A DNA stretch of 64,000 nt. Source: Picosynechococcus sp. PCC 7002. GTDB taxonomy: Bacteria > Cyanobacteriota > Cyanobacteriia > Cyanobacteriales > MRBY01. The translations under genes and the position numbers were made by a program. Shown in pieces: positions 36,636 to 45,179 of the stretch. Numbering within the stretch: the first letter of the stretch is position 1; every line of letters starts with the position of its first letter. A model generated the notes under the pieces. It was given only the letters and a program-made list of their open reading frames with translations, searched no databases and was not told where the DNA came from. The stretch covers positions 2,418,001 to 2,482,000 of the forward strand of contig NZ_CAWLFA010000001.1 of the NCBI RefSeq assembly GCF_963860125.1. Direction: 5' to 3'.

Positions 36636-36711
36636 TATCCCTTTTCCCTTTTGTCCCATCCCTGCAATATTTGCGATCGCTTTTTACCACAACGTTTGAG
36701 GCAAAAATTCT

Positions 36712-38130
36712 ATGCTAAGTCCCACAATCTTTTCTGGTAGTCTGCCAGGATTGACGGATTTCGTTCCTTCCCTGTCCCTGGCGACAACCCCGGAAGCTGA
36801 CTATGGTTCATTTGTTTTAACCGGCGTTTTAATGACCCTGGTCGTGATCTATGCCATGAGTAAGTTGGGGGGAGAACTCTCCAAACGAGTCGGCTTACCT
36901 CCTGTATTAGGGGAACTGGTCGGAGGTGTTCTAGTCGGGGTCTCGGCGCTCCACCTCATCGTCTTTCCGGAAACAGGGGCCACGGCTGCTGACTCAAGTT
37001 TAATGCTGTTTTTGCAGCAGCTTGGTGGTTTAGATGGCACTGCCCTTGAGCATATTTTTGCCAGCCAAAGCGAAGTGATCTCGGTATTGGCAGAGCTTGG
37101 GGTCATCGTGCTGTTATTTGAGATTGGCCTCGAATCAGACCTCCGAGAGCTGAGTAAAGTGGGTTCCCAGGCTGCGGTGGTCGCGATTGTCGGGGTGGTG
37201 GCACCTTTCCTCTTGGGGACGGTGGGCCTAGTGACGTTGTTCCATACGCCGATTATCCCTGCTATTTTTGCGGGGGCCGCCCTCACGGCCACGAGTATTG
37301 GCATTACCTCGAAGGTACTGTCGGACTTGGGTCAGCTAAAGTCCACCGAAGGCAAAATTATCGTTGGTGCGGCGGTGATTGACGATGTGCTGGGGATTAT
37401 TGTTTTAGCGGTCGTCGCGAGTTTGGCCAAGACCGGGGAAGTGGATCTCCTGAATGTGGTCTATCTGATTATTGGGGCCAGTGCTTTTCTGTTGGGTTCG
37501 ATTCTGCTCGGTAAATTCTTTAACCAAGGTTTTGAGGCGATCGCCGCCAAACTAAAAACCCGGGGCGCGCTGTTGATTCCGGCCTTTGCCTTTGCGTTGG
37601 TGATGGCGATTATTGCGAACCTCATCCATTTAGAAGCCATTTTAGGGGCCTTCGCAGCGGGTCTTGTGTTGGATGAAACGGATCTCCGTAAAGAGTTAGA
37701 CCGTCAGGTGATGCCCATTGCCGACTTTTTAGTGCCGATCTTTTTTGTAACTGTGGGAGCAAAAGCAGACCTTGGTGTTCTGAACCCCTTCGAGTCTGCC
37801 AACCGCGCCGGATTAGTGATTGCTGCGTTCCTCATCGTTGTGGCGATTGTCGGGAAGGTAATCACGGGCTGGGCCGTCTTTGGTCAACCGGGGGTGAATC
37901 GCTTGGCCATTGGTTTTGGCATGATTCCCCGGGGAGAAGTGGGCCTCGTTTTTGCGGGCATTGGTTCTGCTAGTGGTGTGTTAGATAAGCCCCTAGAAGC
38001 AGCCATCATTGTGATGGTGATCTTGACCACTTTCTTGGCACCGCCGCTCCTCCAGGCTGTTTTAAATAAGCCCCAGGATCCGGATGTGCCTGCCGACCGG
38101 GAAGCCCTTGAGAAAAGTTTGTCGGTGTAG
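36712..38130 (+). CDS. CPA2-type Na+(cation)/H+ antiporter
   Basis: A 472-residue membrane protein of the CPA2 (KefB/NapA-like) family, with about 12-13 helices. Typical motifs are LGELVGGVLVG near 64-74, LLFEIGLESDLREL near 135, a TATSIGITSKVLSDLG stretch near 192, and the helix with AAVIDDVLGIIVLA, whose DD pair is the ion-binding motif of this family. No C-terminal TrkA domain is present. Placed right after bicA, it probably exports Na+ brought in with bicarbonate. NhaS5-type naming is plausible but not certain. Confidence 0.88.
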   Translation: MLSPTIFSGSLPGLTDFVPSLSLATTPEADYGSFVLTGVLMTLVVIYAMSKLGGELSKRVGLPPVLGELVGGVLVGVSALHLIVFPETGATAADSSLMLFLQQLGGLDGTALEHIFASQSEVISVLAELGVIVLLFEIGLESDLRELSKVGSQAAVVAIVGVVAPFLLGTVGLVTLFHTPIIPAIFAGAALTATSIGITSKVLSDLGQLKSTEGKIIVGAAVIDDVLGIIVLAVVASLAKTGEVDLLNVVYLIIGASAFLLGSILLGKFFNQGFEAIAAKLKTRGALLIPAFAFALVMAIIANLIHLEAILGAFAAGLVLDETDLRKELDRQVMPIADFLVPIFFVTVGAKADLGVLNPFESANRAGLVIAAFLIVVAIVGKVITGWAVFGQPGVNRLAIGFGMIPRGEVGLVFAGIGSASGVLDKPLEAAIIVMVILTTFLAPPLLQAVLNKPQDPDVPADREALEKSLSV

Positions 38131-38142
38131 GAAATCATTACT

Positions 38143-38169
38143 GGGGGATTGTCATCAGGGACATCCCCC
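38143..38169 (+). promoter_or_regulatory. Strong intra-operon hairpin before mrpC
   Basis: GGGGGAT-T-GTC pairs with GAC-ATCCCCC around a 6-nt ATCAGG loop, leaving one bulged T. It starts 12 bp after the antiporter stop and ends 23 bp before mrpC. No T-run follows. It could protect the upstream mRNA 3' end after processing, or cause partial termination, so setting the ratio of BicA/antiporter to Mrp proteins. Confidence 0.5.
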
Positions 38170-38192
38170 ACTCGGACGGAGGGAATTCAGCC

Positions 38193-38543
38193 ATGTCGAT
38201 GTCTATGCTCGAAGCCTGTGTGTTTGCAGTAATCTTCATTGGGTTTTTCGGCATCATTTTCAAAAAAAATCTGATTATGAAAATCCTGGCCATGGATGTG
38301 ATGAGTACAGGGGTGATCGCGTATTACATTCTCGTGGCGGCCCGTGGGGGGATTTTTGCTCCCATTGTGGATGCTGACCAGGGGGCGATCGCCTATGCCG
38401 ATCCGGTGCCCCAGGCCGTGATTTTGACGGCGATTGTGATTGGCTTTTCGATTCAGGCCTTGATGCTCGTGGGCGTGATGAAGTTGTCACGGGATAATCC
38501 GACCTTAGAAACCAGCGAAATCGAGAAAAGCCACACGCCATGA
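38193..38543 (+). CDS. mrpC: Mrp-type Na+/H+ antiporter subunit C (NuoK-like)
   Basis: A 116-residue protein with three hydrophobic helices (about 8-24, 30-50, 70-95), similar to MrpC/MnhC and complex I NuoK. The third helix includes DPVPQAVILTAIVIGFSIQAL, which is the typical DP..QALVLTAIVI pattern of this subunit. A strong GGAGGG ribosome site precedes the ATG. Its TGA overlaps the ATG of the first mrpD copy. Confidence 0.87.
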   Translation: MSMSMLEACVFAVIFIGFFGIIFKKNLIMKILAMDVMSTGVIAYYILVAARGGIFAPIVDADQGAIAYADPVPQAVILTAIVIGFSIQALMLVGVMKLSRDNPTLETSEIEKSHTP

Positions 38544-39976
38544 TCGACGACATCACAATTATTTGGATTTTGTTGCCGTTTGTTGTGGGGTTCAGTATTT
38601 ATCTCTTGCCCCGCTGGAACCGTTACTTTGCTTTGGCGATCGCCGCTCTATCGGTGGTCTATAGTATCGGTCTGCTTTGGAGTCTAGAGCCTTTTACCCT
38701 AGAACTCTTGGATAGCTTCGGCGTCACCCTGATGTTCGATGAACTGAGCGGCTATTTCATTTTGATGAATGGGCTGGTGACGGGGGCTGTACTCCTTTAT
38801 TGTTTTGACAAACAGAAATCACCCTTTTTCTATACTCAACTGGTGATCCTCCATGGGGCGGTAAACGCGACGTTTTGCTGTGCAGATTTGATCAGTCTGT
38901 ATGTCGCCCTAGAGTGCATTGGGATTGCTGCATTTTTGTTAATCACCTATTCCCGGAGCGATCGCTCCCTCTGGGTCGGCCTGCGCTATCTCTTCATTAG
39001 CAATACCGCGATGTTGTTTTATCTCATTGGTGCGGTATTGGTCTACCAAGCGAGTAATTCCTTTGCTTTTTCGGGTTTGGCGGTGGCCCCCAAGGAGGCG
39101 ATCGCCTTAATCTTCTTAGGCTTACTGACCAAAGGGGGCATTTTCGTCTCTGGTCTGTGGCTCCCCCTCACCCATGGGGAATCAGAAACTCCCGTATCCG
39201 CGCTTTTATCAGGGGTTGTGGTTAAAGCTGGCGTTTTTCCCTTGGCCCGCTGCGCTCTATTAGTGCCAGAGCTTGATCCTGTGGTGCGATTATTCGGTGT
39301 GGGTACGGCTCTGTTGGGGGTTGGCTATGCGGTTTTTGAGAAAGATACAAAACGAATGTTGGCTTTTCACACCGTTTCCCAATTGGGTTTTGTATTGGCC
39401 GCGCCAGCAGTGGGTGGGTTTTATGCCCTCACCCATGGTCTCGTTAAAGGCGCCCTCTTTCTGACGGCGGGACAGTTATCCAGCCGCAATTTTAAAGTTT
39501 TACGCGAACAGTCGATTCCCCGGGCTTACTGGTGGGTCTTGGTGTTAGCCTGTGCTTCGATCTCTGGTCTTCCTTTTCTGGCGGGCTACAGTTCTAAAAT
39601 TCTGACGATGAAAAATATTCTGCCTTGGCAAAGCTTCGCCCTCAATGTGGCGGCAGTGGGGACAGCAATTTCCTTTGCGAAATTCATTTTCCTCCCGAAA
39701 AAAACAGACCCCAGCCTCAAAATTTTGCCGAATTTTTATGGCGCGATTGTACTGCTCCTGGGTGGGTTGTTTGTGACCAACAGCTTTTACCTGGAAGCTT
39801 ATCAACCCAGTAATATCCTCAAGGCGTTAGTCACCATCGGCATCGGTTGGCTGGCCTATGGGCTGATTTTCCAGCGGATTACGGTCAAGCTGCCCCGGGT
39901 CGTGGAGCAATTTGAACATCTGGTGGGGGTGATGAGTCTTGTGTTGACGGGTTTGTTTTGGCTGGTGTTGGCTTAG
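38540..39976 (+). CDS. mrpD: Mrp-type antiporter subunit D, copy 1 (NuoN/NuoM-like)
   Basis: A 478-residue polytopic protein of the proton-translocating MrpD/NuoN family with about 14 helices. Conserved elements include an acidic residue in SLYVALECIGIAAF, the Lys of GLLTKGGIFVSGLWLPLTH, and the Lys of LLSGVVVKAG, each quoted in part. It is closely similar along its whole length to the next gene, so the two arose by tandem duplication. ATGA overlap with mrpC. Confidence 0.88.
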   Translation: MIDDITIIWILLPFVVGFSIYLLPRWNRYFALAIAALSVVYSIGLLWSLEPFTLELLDSFGVTLMFDELSGYFILMNGLVTGAVLLYCFDKQKSPFFYTQLVILHGAVNATFCCADLISLYVALECIGIAAFLLITYSRSDRSLWVGLRYLFISNTAMLFYLIGAVLVYQASNSFAFSGLAVAPKEAIALIFLGLLTKGGIFVSGLWLPLTHGESETPVSALLSGVVVKAGVFPLARCALLVPELDPVVRLFGVGTALLGVGYAVFEKDTKRMLAFHTVSQLGFVLAAPAVGGFYALTHGLVKGALFLTAGQLSSRNFKVLREQSIPRAYWWVLVLACASISGLPFLAGYSSKILTMKNILPWQSFALNVAAVGTAISFAKFIFLPKKTDPSLKILPNFYGAIVLLLGGLFVTNSFYLEAYQPSNILKALVTIGIGWLAYGLIFQRITVKLPRVVEQFEHLVGVMSLVLTGLFWLVLA

Positions 39977-40016
39977 GACAACTCTCAGTGGTCGTTAGTT
40001 TAGGGAGGAGATAACC

Positions 40017-41453
40017 ATGAATGAATTGACCATTGGCTGGGTAATTTTTCCCTTTGTGGTGGGCTTTAGTATTTATTTACTGCCCAAAATTGATCGTTAT
40101 CTGGCGATTTTCGTTTCTATTTGTTCGTTAATCTTTGGTTTTGTCCAAATTTTTCAGCCGGAACCCTACAGTCTCAAGCTCCTGGGGATGTATGGGGTAG
40201 ATCTGCTGGTGGATGACCAGAGCGGCTATTTTATTTTGACCAATGCGGCGGTGGCGATCGCCGTGACGGTGTATTGCTGGAAAAGCGCCAAGAGTGCTTT
40301 TTTCTTTACCCAGTTGGTGGTTTTGCAAGGGGCCCTCAATGCCGTTTTTGTCTGCGCCGATCTGATTAGCCTCTACGTTGCCCTGGAGGCCATTAGCATC
40401 GCGGCTTTTTTGTTGATGACCTACCAGCGCACCGACCGTTCTATTTGGATTGGTCTCAGGTATTTATTCCTCAGCAATACGGCGATGCTGTTCTATCTGA
40501 TTGGGGCGGTGCTGGTCTACCAAGCAACAAAATCCTTCGCTTTTGTGGGTCTCGCCGAAGCGCCTAGTGATGCGATCGCCCTGATTTTCCTGGGTTTGCT
40601 CACCAAGGGCGGTGTCTTTGTGTCGGGACTCTGGTTGCCCTTAACCCACTCCGAAGCAGAAACCCCCGTATCGGCGATGTTGTCCGGTGTCGTGGTCAAA
40701 GCGGGAATTTTCCCCCTCCTGCGCTGCGGCATTTTAGTGCCAGACCTGGACTTATGGCTGAGACTATTCGGGCTGGCCACTGCCCTGTTGGGGATTATCT
40801 TTGCCATTCTCGAAACCGATGCCAAACGTTTACTGGCTTTTAGCACCATCTCAAAATTAGGGTTGTTGCTCTCAGCACCAGCAGTGGCGGGTTTAGCGGC
40901 CCTCTCCCATGGTTTAGTGAAATCTTCTTTATTTTTGATGGCAGGTCAATTGCCCACCCGCAATTTTCAGGAACTGCGCCAAACCAAAATCGCGAGCAGT
41001 CTGTGGCTGCCCTTGGCGATCGCCTGCCTGTCGATGGTAGGGATGCCGTTACTGGTTGGCTTCAGCTCAAAGGCCCTCCTACTCAAAAATATTGCCCCCT
41101 GGCAGGCAATGGGTCTGAATATTGCCGCCGTGGGGACAGCCCTGGCCTTCGCCAAATTCTTGTTCATTCCCCATGATGCCGCGACGAAATTTACTGCAAA
41201 AAGCACAACCTTTTGGGGGGCGATCGCCTTTTTATTCAGTGGTGTCATCCTCGGCAATGGTTTTTATCTCGAAGCCTATCAACTGGACAATATCCCCAAG
41301 GCCTTGATCAAAATTGCCATTGGTTGGGCGTTGTACTGGCTCATTATGAAGCGCATCGAGTTCAAGCTGCCCCGAATCTTCGAGGCGTTTGAGCAGTTGA
41401 TCGGCGCCATGAGCGTTGTCTTAACTGGATTATTTTGGATGGTGACCCTATGA
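40017..41453 (+). CDS. Mrp-type antiporter subunit D, copy 2
   Basis: A 478-residue paralogue of the preceding gene, with the same length and the same landmarks: SLYVALEAISIAAF, GLLTKGGVFVSGLWLPLTH and MLSGVVVKAG. A strong GGAGGAG ribosome site lies 7 bp before its ATG. In canonical Mrp operons the two large proton-channel subunits are MrpA and MrpD; here two D-like copies may fill both places, as no full-length MrpA is present. Its stop overlaps mrpE (ATGA). Confidence 0.85.
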   Translation: MNELTIGWVIFPFVVGFSIYLLPKIDRYLAIFVSICSLIFGFVQIFQPEPYSLKLLGMYGVDLLVDDQSGYFILTNAAVAIAVTVYCWKSAKSAFFFTQLVVLQGALNAVFVCADLISLYVALEAISIAAFLLMTYQRTDRSIWIGLRYLFLSNTAMLFYLIGAVLVYQATKSFAFVGLAEAPSDAIALIFLGLLTKGGVFVSGLWLPLTHSEAETPVSAMLSGVVVKAGIFPLLRCGILVPDLDLWLRLFGLATALLGIIFAILETDAKRLLAFSTISKLGLLLSAPAVAGLAALSHGLVKSSLFLMAGQLPTRNFQELRQTKIASSLWLPLAIACLSMVGMPLLVGFSSKALLLKNIAPWQAMGLNIAAVGTALAFAKFLFIPHDAATKFTAKSTTFWGAIAFLFSGVILGNGFYLEAYQLDNIPKALIKIAIGWALYWLIMKRIEFKLPRIFEAFEQLIGAMSVVLTGLFWMVTL

Positions 41454-41839
41454 TCGGCATTCTCGATATTTTTCTAATTTTAATGATCTGGTTTCTGCTC
41501 ACAGCAGACCTGAGTGCAGCCAATATTCTCATCGGCGTGATCATTGCAATCTTGATGCCCGGTAAACGCTTTGATGGGGCTCAGATTAAAGATTGGCTCC
41601 ATGTGTTTTGGGAAATTATCATTGCGATTCCCCAGGCCTATTTTGAAGCCTTTGAAATGATTTTTCGCCCCCATCTCTATGAAACCGTCACCATGGAGCG
41701 GGTAAAGCCAAATCGGACTCCAGGCTTAATTTTTCTCGATATTTTTCTGATTACCTTTACCCCGAAAACAATTGTGCTGCATTATCACAAAGACGGTTGG
41801 TACGAAGTTCACCGTGTGCAAAGGAGGAAACTCAAATGA
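41450..41839 (+). CDS. mrpE: Mrp-type antiporter subunit E
   Basis: A 129-residue protein with two N-terminal helices (IFLILMIWFLLTADLSAANILIGVIIAILMP region, about 4-37) and a soluble tail. The tail carries PGLIFLDIFLITFTPKTIVLHY, in line with the T.TPGT typical of MrpE; both stretches are quoted only to locate them. The start at 41450 overlaps the previous stop (ATGA), preferred over upstream in-frame codons. The stop overlaps mrpF. Confidence 0.85.
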   Translation: MIGILDIFLILMIWFLLTADLSAANILIGVIIAILMPGKRFDGAQIKDWLHVFWEIIIAIPQAYFEAFEMIFRPHLYETVTMERVKPNRTPGLIFLDIFLITFTPKTIVLHYHKDGWYEVHRVQRRKLK

Positions 41840-42087
41840 CCTGGATTTTTGGGGCGATGATCGGCGCGTTACTACTCCCGATTTATGAAGCAATACAGGA
41901 TCAAGATATTTGGCAAAAGCTCCTGGCCTTCGCCAGCATTGCCAGTAAAACCTCGGTGATGATTTTGGTGATTTCGGTACTGCGGGATGACTGGACGGTC
42001 GGGGTTGTCGGTGTCCTAATTTTGTGCGTCGGCAATGCAGCGTTAATGCTACTAGCTCACATTTTGAGGCGGGTGAATTTACCATGA
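41836..42087 (+). CDS. mrpF: Mrp-type antiporter subunit F-like membrane protein
   Basis: An 83-residue protein with three predicted helices (about 4-18, 30-50, 56-75), matching MrpF in size and order. AAGGAGG lies 8 bp before the ATG. It overlaps both neighbours by 4 bp. Sequence identity to classic MrpF is weak by eye, so position in the operon carries much of the call. Confidence 0.7.
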   Translation: MTWIFGAMIGALLLPIYEAIQDQDIWQKLLAFASIASKTSVMILVISVLRDDWTVGVVGVLILCVGNAALMLLAHILRRVNLP

Positions 42088-42377
42088 GCACTTTGATCAA
42101 TATTCTCAGCTACGGCTGCATCATTGTGGGGGTGATTTTCTGGTTTTGGGGCACTGCGCCGCTACTGGGTAATCGTTCTGTGTTGTTTAAATTGCATACT
42201 CTGTCGGTCTCTGACACCTTGGGTTCGATGGCGATTATGGCGGGGCTACTGCTAAAAATTCCTAGGGAATGGCCCCTGCTGATTTTGGCGATTATTGCCC
42301 TTGCCATTTGGAATACGGTACTGGGGTATGTGCTGGCCTATTGTTCGAGTCGTGGAGGCGGTGATGAACGGATCTAA
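42084..42377 (+). CDS. mrpG: Mrp-type antiporter subunit G
   Basis: A 97-residue, three-helix protein. The text FWFWGTAPLLGNRSVLFKLHTLSVSDTLGSM (residues 19-50, given in part) fits the MrpG pattern of a G..GL.R..D...R.HA....T.G loop between helices 1 and 2. The start is the ATG overlapping the mrpF stop. It ends 14 bp inside the next gene. Confidence 0.78.
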   Translation: MSTLINILSYGCIIVGVIFWFWGTAPLLGNRSVLFKLHTLSVSDTLGSMAIMAGLLLKIPREWPLLILAIIALAIWNTVLGYVLAYCSSRGGGDERI

Positions 42378-42960
42378 TTTTGACTGGTTTGTGGGGGCGA
42401 TCGCCTTGTTATTGCCCGTGACGGGGGGATTATTAGTCGCCCAAAAAAATCCTTACTATGCGTTGGTGATTCGGGGAATTTTGGGGGCGATCGCCGCACT
42501 CCTTTACGCGATGTTCGGAGCGGCGGATGTGGCCTTGACCGAAGCGTTAGTGGGGACGATGTTATCCATTACCCTCTATGCGGTGGCTGTGCGTTCTTCG
42601 ATGAGTATGCGTTTGGGGGTTTTGGCCACTGGCACAGATACGGTTAATCTCATCCAAAAAATCAACCCGCTGCTCAAGCAGGTGCTGGGTAAATATCATT
42701 TGCGTCTAGAACCCGTGGTATTTGAAGATACCCAAGCCCTGGGTCAAGCCCTGGCGCAGAAAAATGTGCACTGTATTTTGCAGGTGGATGGCGATGGGCA
42801 CCTTCATGTCCTGAAAACCCGTGTACCACGCCTCTATGAAATTTTTAAAACCTCGGCCCTGACGGATGTGATCGAACTGCAACTGCTAGAGCCACAGCCT
42901 ACCCCTGAAGTCGTTGGGCCGTCGTCGCCGCAATCCCTTATGGAGAATCATCAATCATGA
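42364..42960 (+). CDS. DUF4040/MrpA C-terminal-like subunit with soluble extension
   Basis: A 198-residue protein starting MNGSNFDW at 42364; the 14-bp overlap with mrpG suggests coupling. Residues 5-95 hold three helices and the AALLYAMFGAADVALTEALVG stretch typical of the DUF4040 (MbhD/MrpA C-terminal) domain. Residues 96-198 are a soluble extension (HLRLEPVVFEDT, VHCILQVDGDGHLHVLKT) that I do not recognise. It supplies only the tail part of what is MrpA in other bacteria. Confidence 0.8.
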   Translation: MNGSNFDWFVGAIALLLPVTGGLLVAQKNPYYALVIRGILGAIAALLYAMFGAADVALTEALVGTMLSITLYAVAVRSSMSMRLGVLATGTDTVNLIQKINPLLKQVLGKYHLRLEPVVFEDTQALGQALAQKNVHCILQVDGDGHLHVLKTRVPRLYEIFKTSALTDVIELQLLEPQPTPEVVGPSSPQSLMENHQS

Positions 42961-43619
42961 AGTGGGTCTACCTTGCCTTTGGTATTTCTTTATTTGTGAA
43001 AATGCTCGTCTTCCCGAATTTTGCGATGGAAGGGGAGATTGGGGCGATCGCCGAAGTGGTGGCCGCCGAAGCGGGTGTACCCAATGCCGTATCGGGGATT
43101 ATTTTGCGCAATCGCCTCTACGACACCGGCTTTGAAGTGATGGTTTTTACCCTGGCGATCATGGGCGTGCGTTTTTTACTGGCCGACGAACACCCCTCGA
43201 AGGAAGTTAAGCAATTTACCGATTCCCCTTCCATTGTCCTGGCGCGGTTGGGGGCGACCATTGCGGCCCTGATTGGGATTGAACTGGCCATTCGGGGACA
43301 CCTCAGCCCTGGGGGTGGTTTTGCCGCTGGTGTTGCGGGGGGGACGGCCATTGGTTTGGTGGCGATCGTCTCTTCGCCCCAATGGATGGATGCCATTTAT
43401 AAAAAGTGGAATGCAGCGATTCTCGAAAAAATTTCGGTACTGGTCTTTTTCCTTTTAGCGGCATTGTCCCTGATGGGCTTCCAGCTCCCCCACGGTGAAT
43501 TTGGCACGTTATTTAGTGGTGGTTGGATCACGATCCTCAATATCATCGTGGCGGTCAAGGTTGCCCTGGGTTCCTGGGCGGCGATTTTAATGTTTATTCG
43601 CTATCGCGGTTTACTGTAG
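42957..43619 (+). CDS. mrpB: Mrp-type antiporter subunit B
   Basis: A 220-residue protein. The MnhB domain is at about 75-215, with the signature GHLSPGGGFAAGVAGG near residue 123. An N-terminal helix and a loop (about 1-60) come first. It overlaps the previous stop by 4 bp and is the last gene of the Na+ block; the convergent nuclease gene ends 9 bp later. Confidence 0.87.
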   Translation: MKWVYLAFGISLFVKMLVFPNFAMEGEIGAIAEVVAAEAGVPNAVSGIILRNRLYDTGFEVMVFTLAIMGVRFLLADEHPSKEVKQFTDSPSIVLARLGATIAALIGIELAIRGHLSPGGGFAAGVAGGTAIGLVAIVSSPQWMDAIYKKWNAAILEKISVLVFFLLAALSLMGFQLPHGEFGTLFSGGWITILNIIVAVKVALGSWAAILMFIRYRGLL

Positions 43620-43628
43620 CCCACGGGA

Positions 43629-45098
43629 TCAACGTAAGACCATGGTTTTTTGCTGGGATTCTAGGAAGCTGGTGATCCATTGTTTGAGGTGATGGGTTGC
43701 CCGACAATCATCTTCGTTGTAGCGGACAATGGCCTCTAATAATTGGCGATCGCCCGTTTCTAACCATTGGTCATACCAGCATACGGTTTGATCGCCGCTG
43801 ACCCCCTTTTCGCGCCATTGGTAGCCGAGGCAATTGGCCAGGGCCTTGAGGGAATAACTTTCTACGGGAAACACGAGATATTTTGTCACCCATTGGTGAA
43901 TATCCATCAGGCGACCCACAATTTTTTGGAGTTGCTGGGGCGGTGTGCCGTATTTTTTCCCCAGGCGATTGAGGGTGTCCCGTTCGTAGGGGGAAAAATG
44001 AAAAATCGGTGCTTCGGGAAATTGCATGACAAATGCCACAAATTCTTGCCAAATTTTGCCTTCTTCCTCTAAAGTTTCTGCCACAAAACCGTAAAATTTT
44101 TCCTTTTGGTTTTGGCGATCAACCAGATACACCCCCAGAAGATAATCAACGTTGCGGTCGGGTTCTGCTTCGATATCAAAAAAAAGTTCGACGCTTCCCT
44201 GGGGAATGGGCTGGGTTTTGTTGGGACGATTGATGCGCCAGACGACTTCTTGATGGACGATCGCCCGGGCCTGCTGTTGGAGTTGCATGGCGATATCGGC
44301 GCCTAGGTGTTGACCCAGGTGTTTGGGGGAAGTTTGGGCGAGGGATTCGAGGGTATTGACGCCGATGCCCTGGAGGGATTCGTAGCGGTTGGGGGTGACG
44401 CCGGGCACGAGGGATAAATGGTTATCCGCCTGGGCGATCGCATAGCAATGGTTGTGCCAAGAGCAGAGGTGACAGCGTTGCCGGGAAATAAAAACTTCCG
44501 GCTCTAATTCGGGTAATAGGAGGTTAATGCAGTCGGTGATCGTTTCCTGGAGTTTGTCGGCCCAGAGGTCTACGTCAACGCGGTGGGGCCGGCGAGCCCG
44601 CAAAATGAGTTGGGTTAAGCGGGGTGATCGCCCTTGGATCGCTTCCAATAGAAAAGAGTGGAACATCGCCACCAGCTTATATTCCGGCTTTGGTTTTTGG
44701 CCTAATTTGACGCTGATCGGTCGATAATGCCAGTTACCCCAGCGGGAAGGGCCAGCCTGTCGCAAGAGAACCGTGGGTTTCCCCACCAGGGTTAACTGTT
44801 CAACAGGGGTACCGGGCCATTGGTCGAAGTGATAGAGTAAGACCCCCCGATAAATGCATTCGACCCCTGCGGCCATCAGGGCTTCTGTTTCGGCAGCACA
44901 GGTTTCCCAATCGGCGGCGGCGGGTTCGTGGTAGGGGCGTTGACCCAGATATTCCTGAATTTGGCGCTGGTTTTCTTTGCGTAATTTTTGGAGAAAATCT
45001 TTTTCGGATGTCTGCTCAGTGCGATCGCCATACAAGTCTAAAAAAGCCCGACGTTCACACCGCTTAAAATTCAACAACAGATCATCGCTCAGTAACAT
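43629..45098 (-). CDS. TM0106-type RecB-like nuclease with RNase H-like domain
   Basis: A 489-residue protein. The N-terminal RecB/Cas4-like part has Cys14 (FKRCERRAFLD) and a later CHLCSWHNHC group, a four-Cys layout like the iron-sulfur nucleases AddB and Cas4. A short helix-hairpin-helix stretch (YESLQGIGVNTLESLA) follows. The C-terminal part is RNase H/DEDD-like (FFDIEAEPD near 305, YNEDDCRAT near 464). It is probably a DNA repair or maintenance nuclease. There is no CRISPR array or cas gene nearby. Confidence 0.8.
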   Translation of the reverse strand: MLLSDDLLLNFKRCERRAFLDLYGDRTEQTSEKDFLQKLRKENQRQIQEYLGQRPYHEPAAADWETCAAETEALMAAGVECIYRGVLLYHFDQWPGTPVEQLTLVGKPTVLLRQAGPSRWGNWHYRPISVKLGQKPKPEYKLVAMFHSFLLEAIQGRSPRLTQLILRARRPHRVDVDLWADKLQETITDCINLLLPELEPEVFISRQRCHLCSWHNHCYAIAQADNHLSLVPGVTPNRYESLQGIGVNTLESLAQTSPKHLGQHLGADIAMQLQQQARAIVHQEVVWRINRPNKTQPIPQGSVELFFDIEAEPDRNVDYLLGVYLVDRQNQKEKFYGFVAETLEEEGKIWQEFVAFVMQFPEAPIFHFSPYERDTLNRLGKKYGTPPQQLQKIVGRLMDIHQWVTKYLVFPVESYSLKALANCLGYQWREKGVSGDQTVCWYDQWLETGDRQLLEAIVRYNEDDCRATHHLKQWITSFLESQQKTMVLR

Positions 45099-45179
45099 GT
45101 AGCACTCGGAATAAAAGAATCTCCTTGGAAAATAACATATCCCCCTGACCTCAGGCTGAGTAAATCTTTGCGGACTCCC

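Noticed and set aside
36560..36640. tRNA-like GGTTCGATGC text after bicA
   Set aside because: The T-arm would need GGTTCGATTCC, and no acceptor or anticodon arms can be drawn.
43629..45098. Cas4-like nuclease as part of a CRISPR or defence island
   Set aside because: The four-Cys nuclease layout is Cas4-like, but the whole protein fits the TM0106 family, and there is no array, cas gene or other defence gene nearby.
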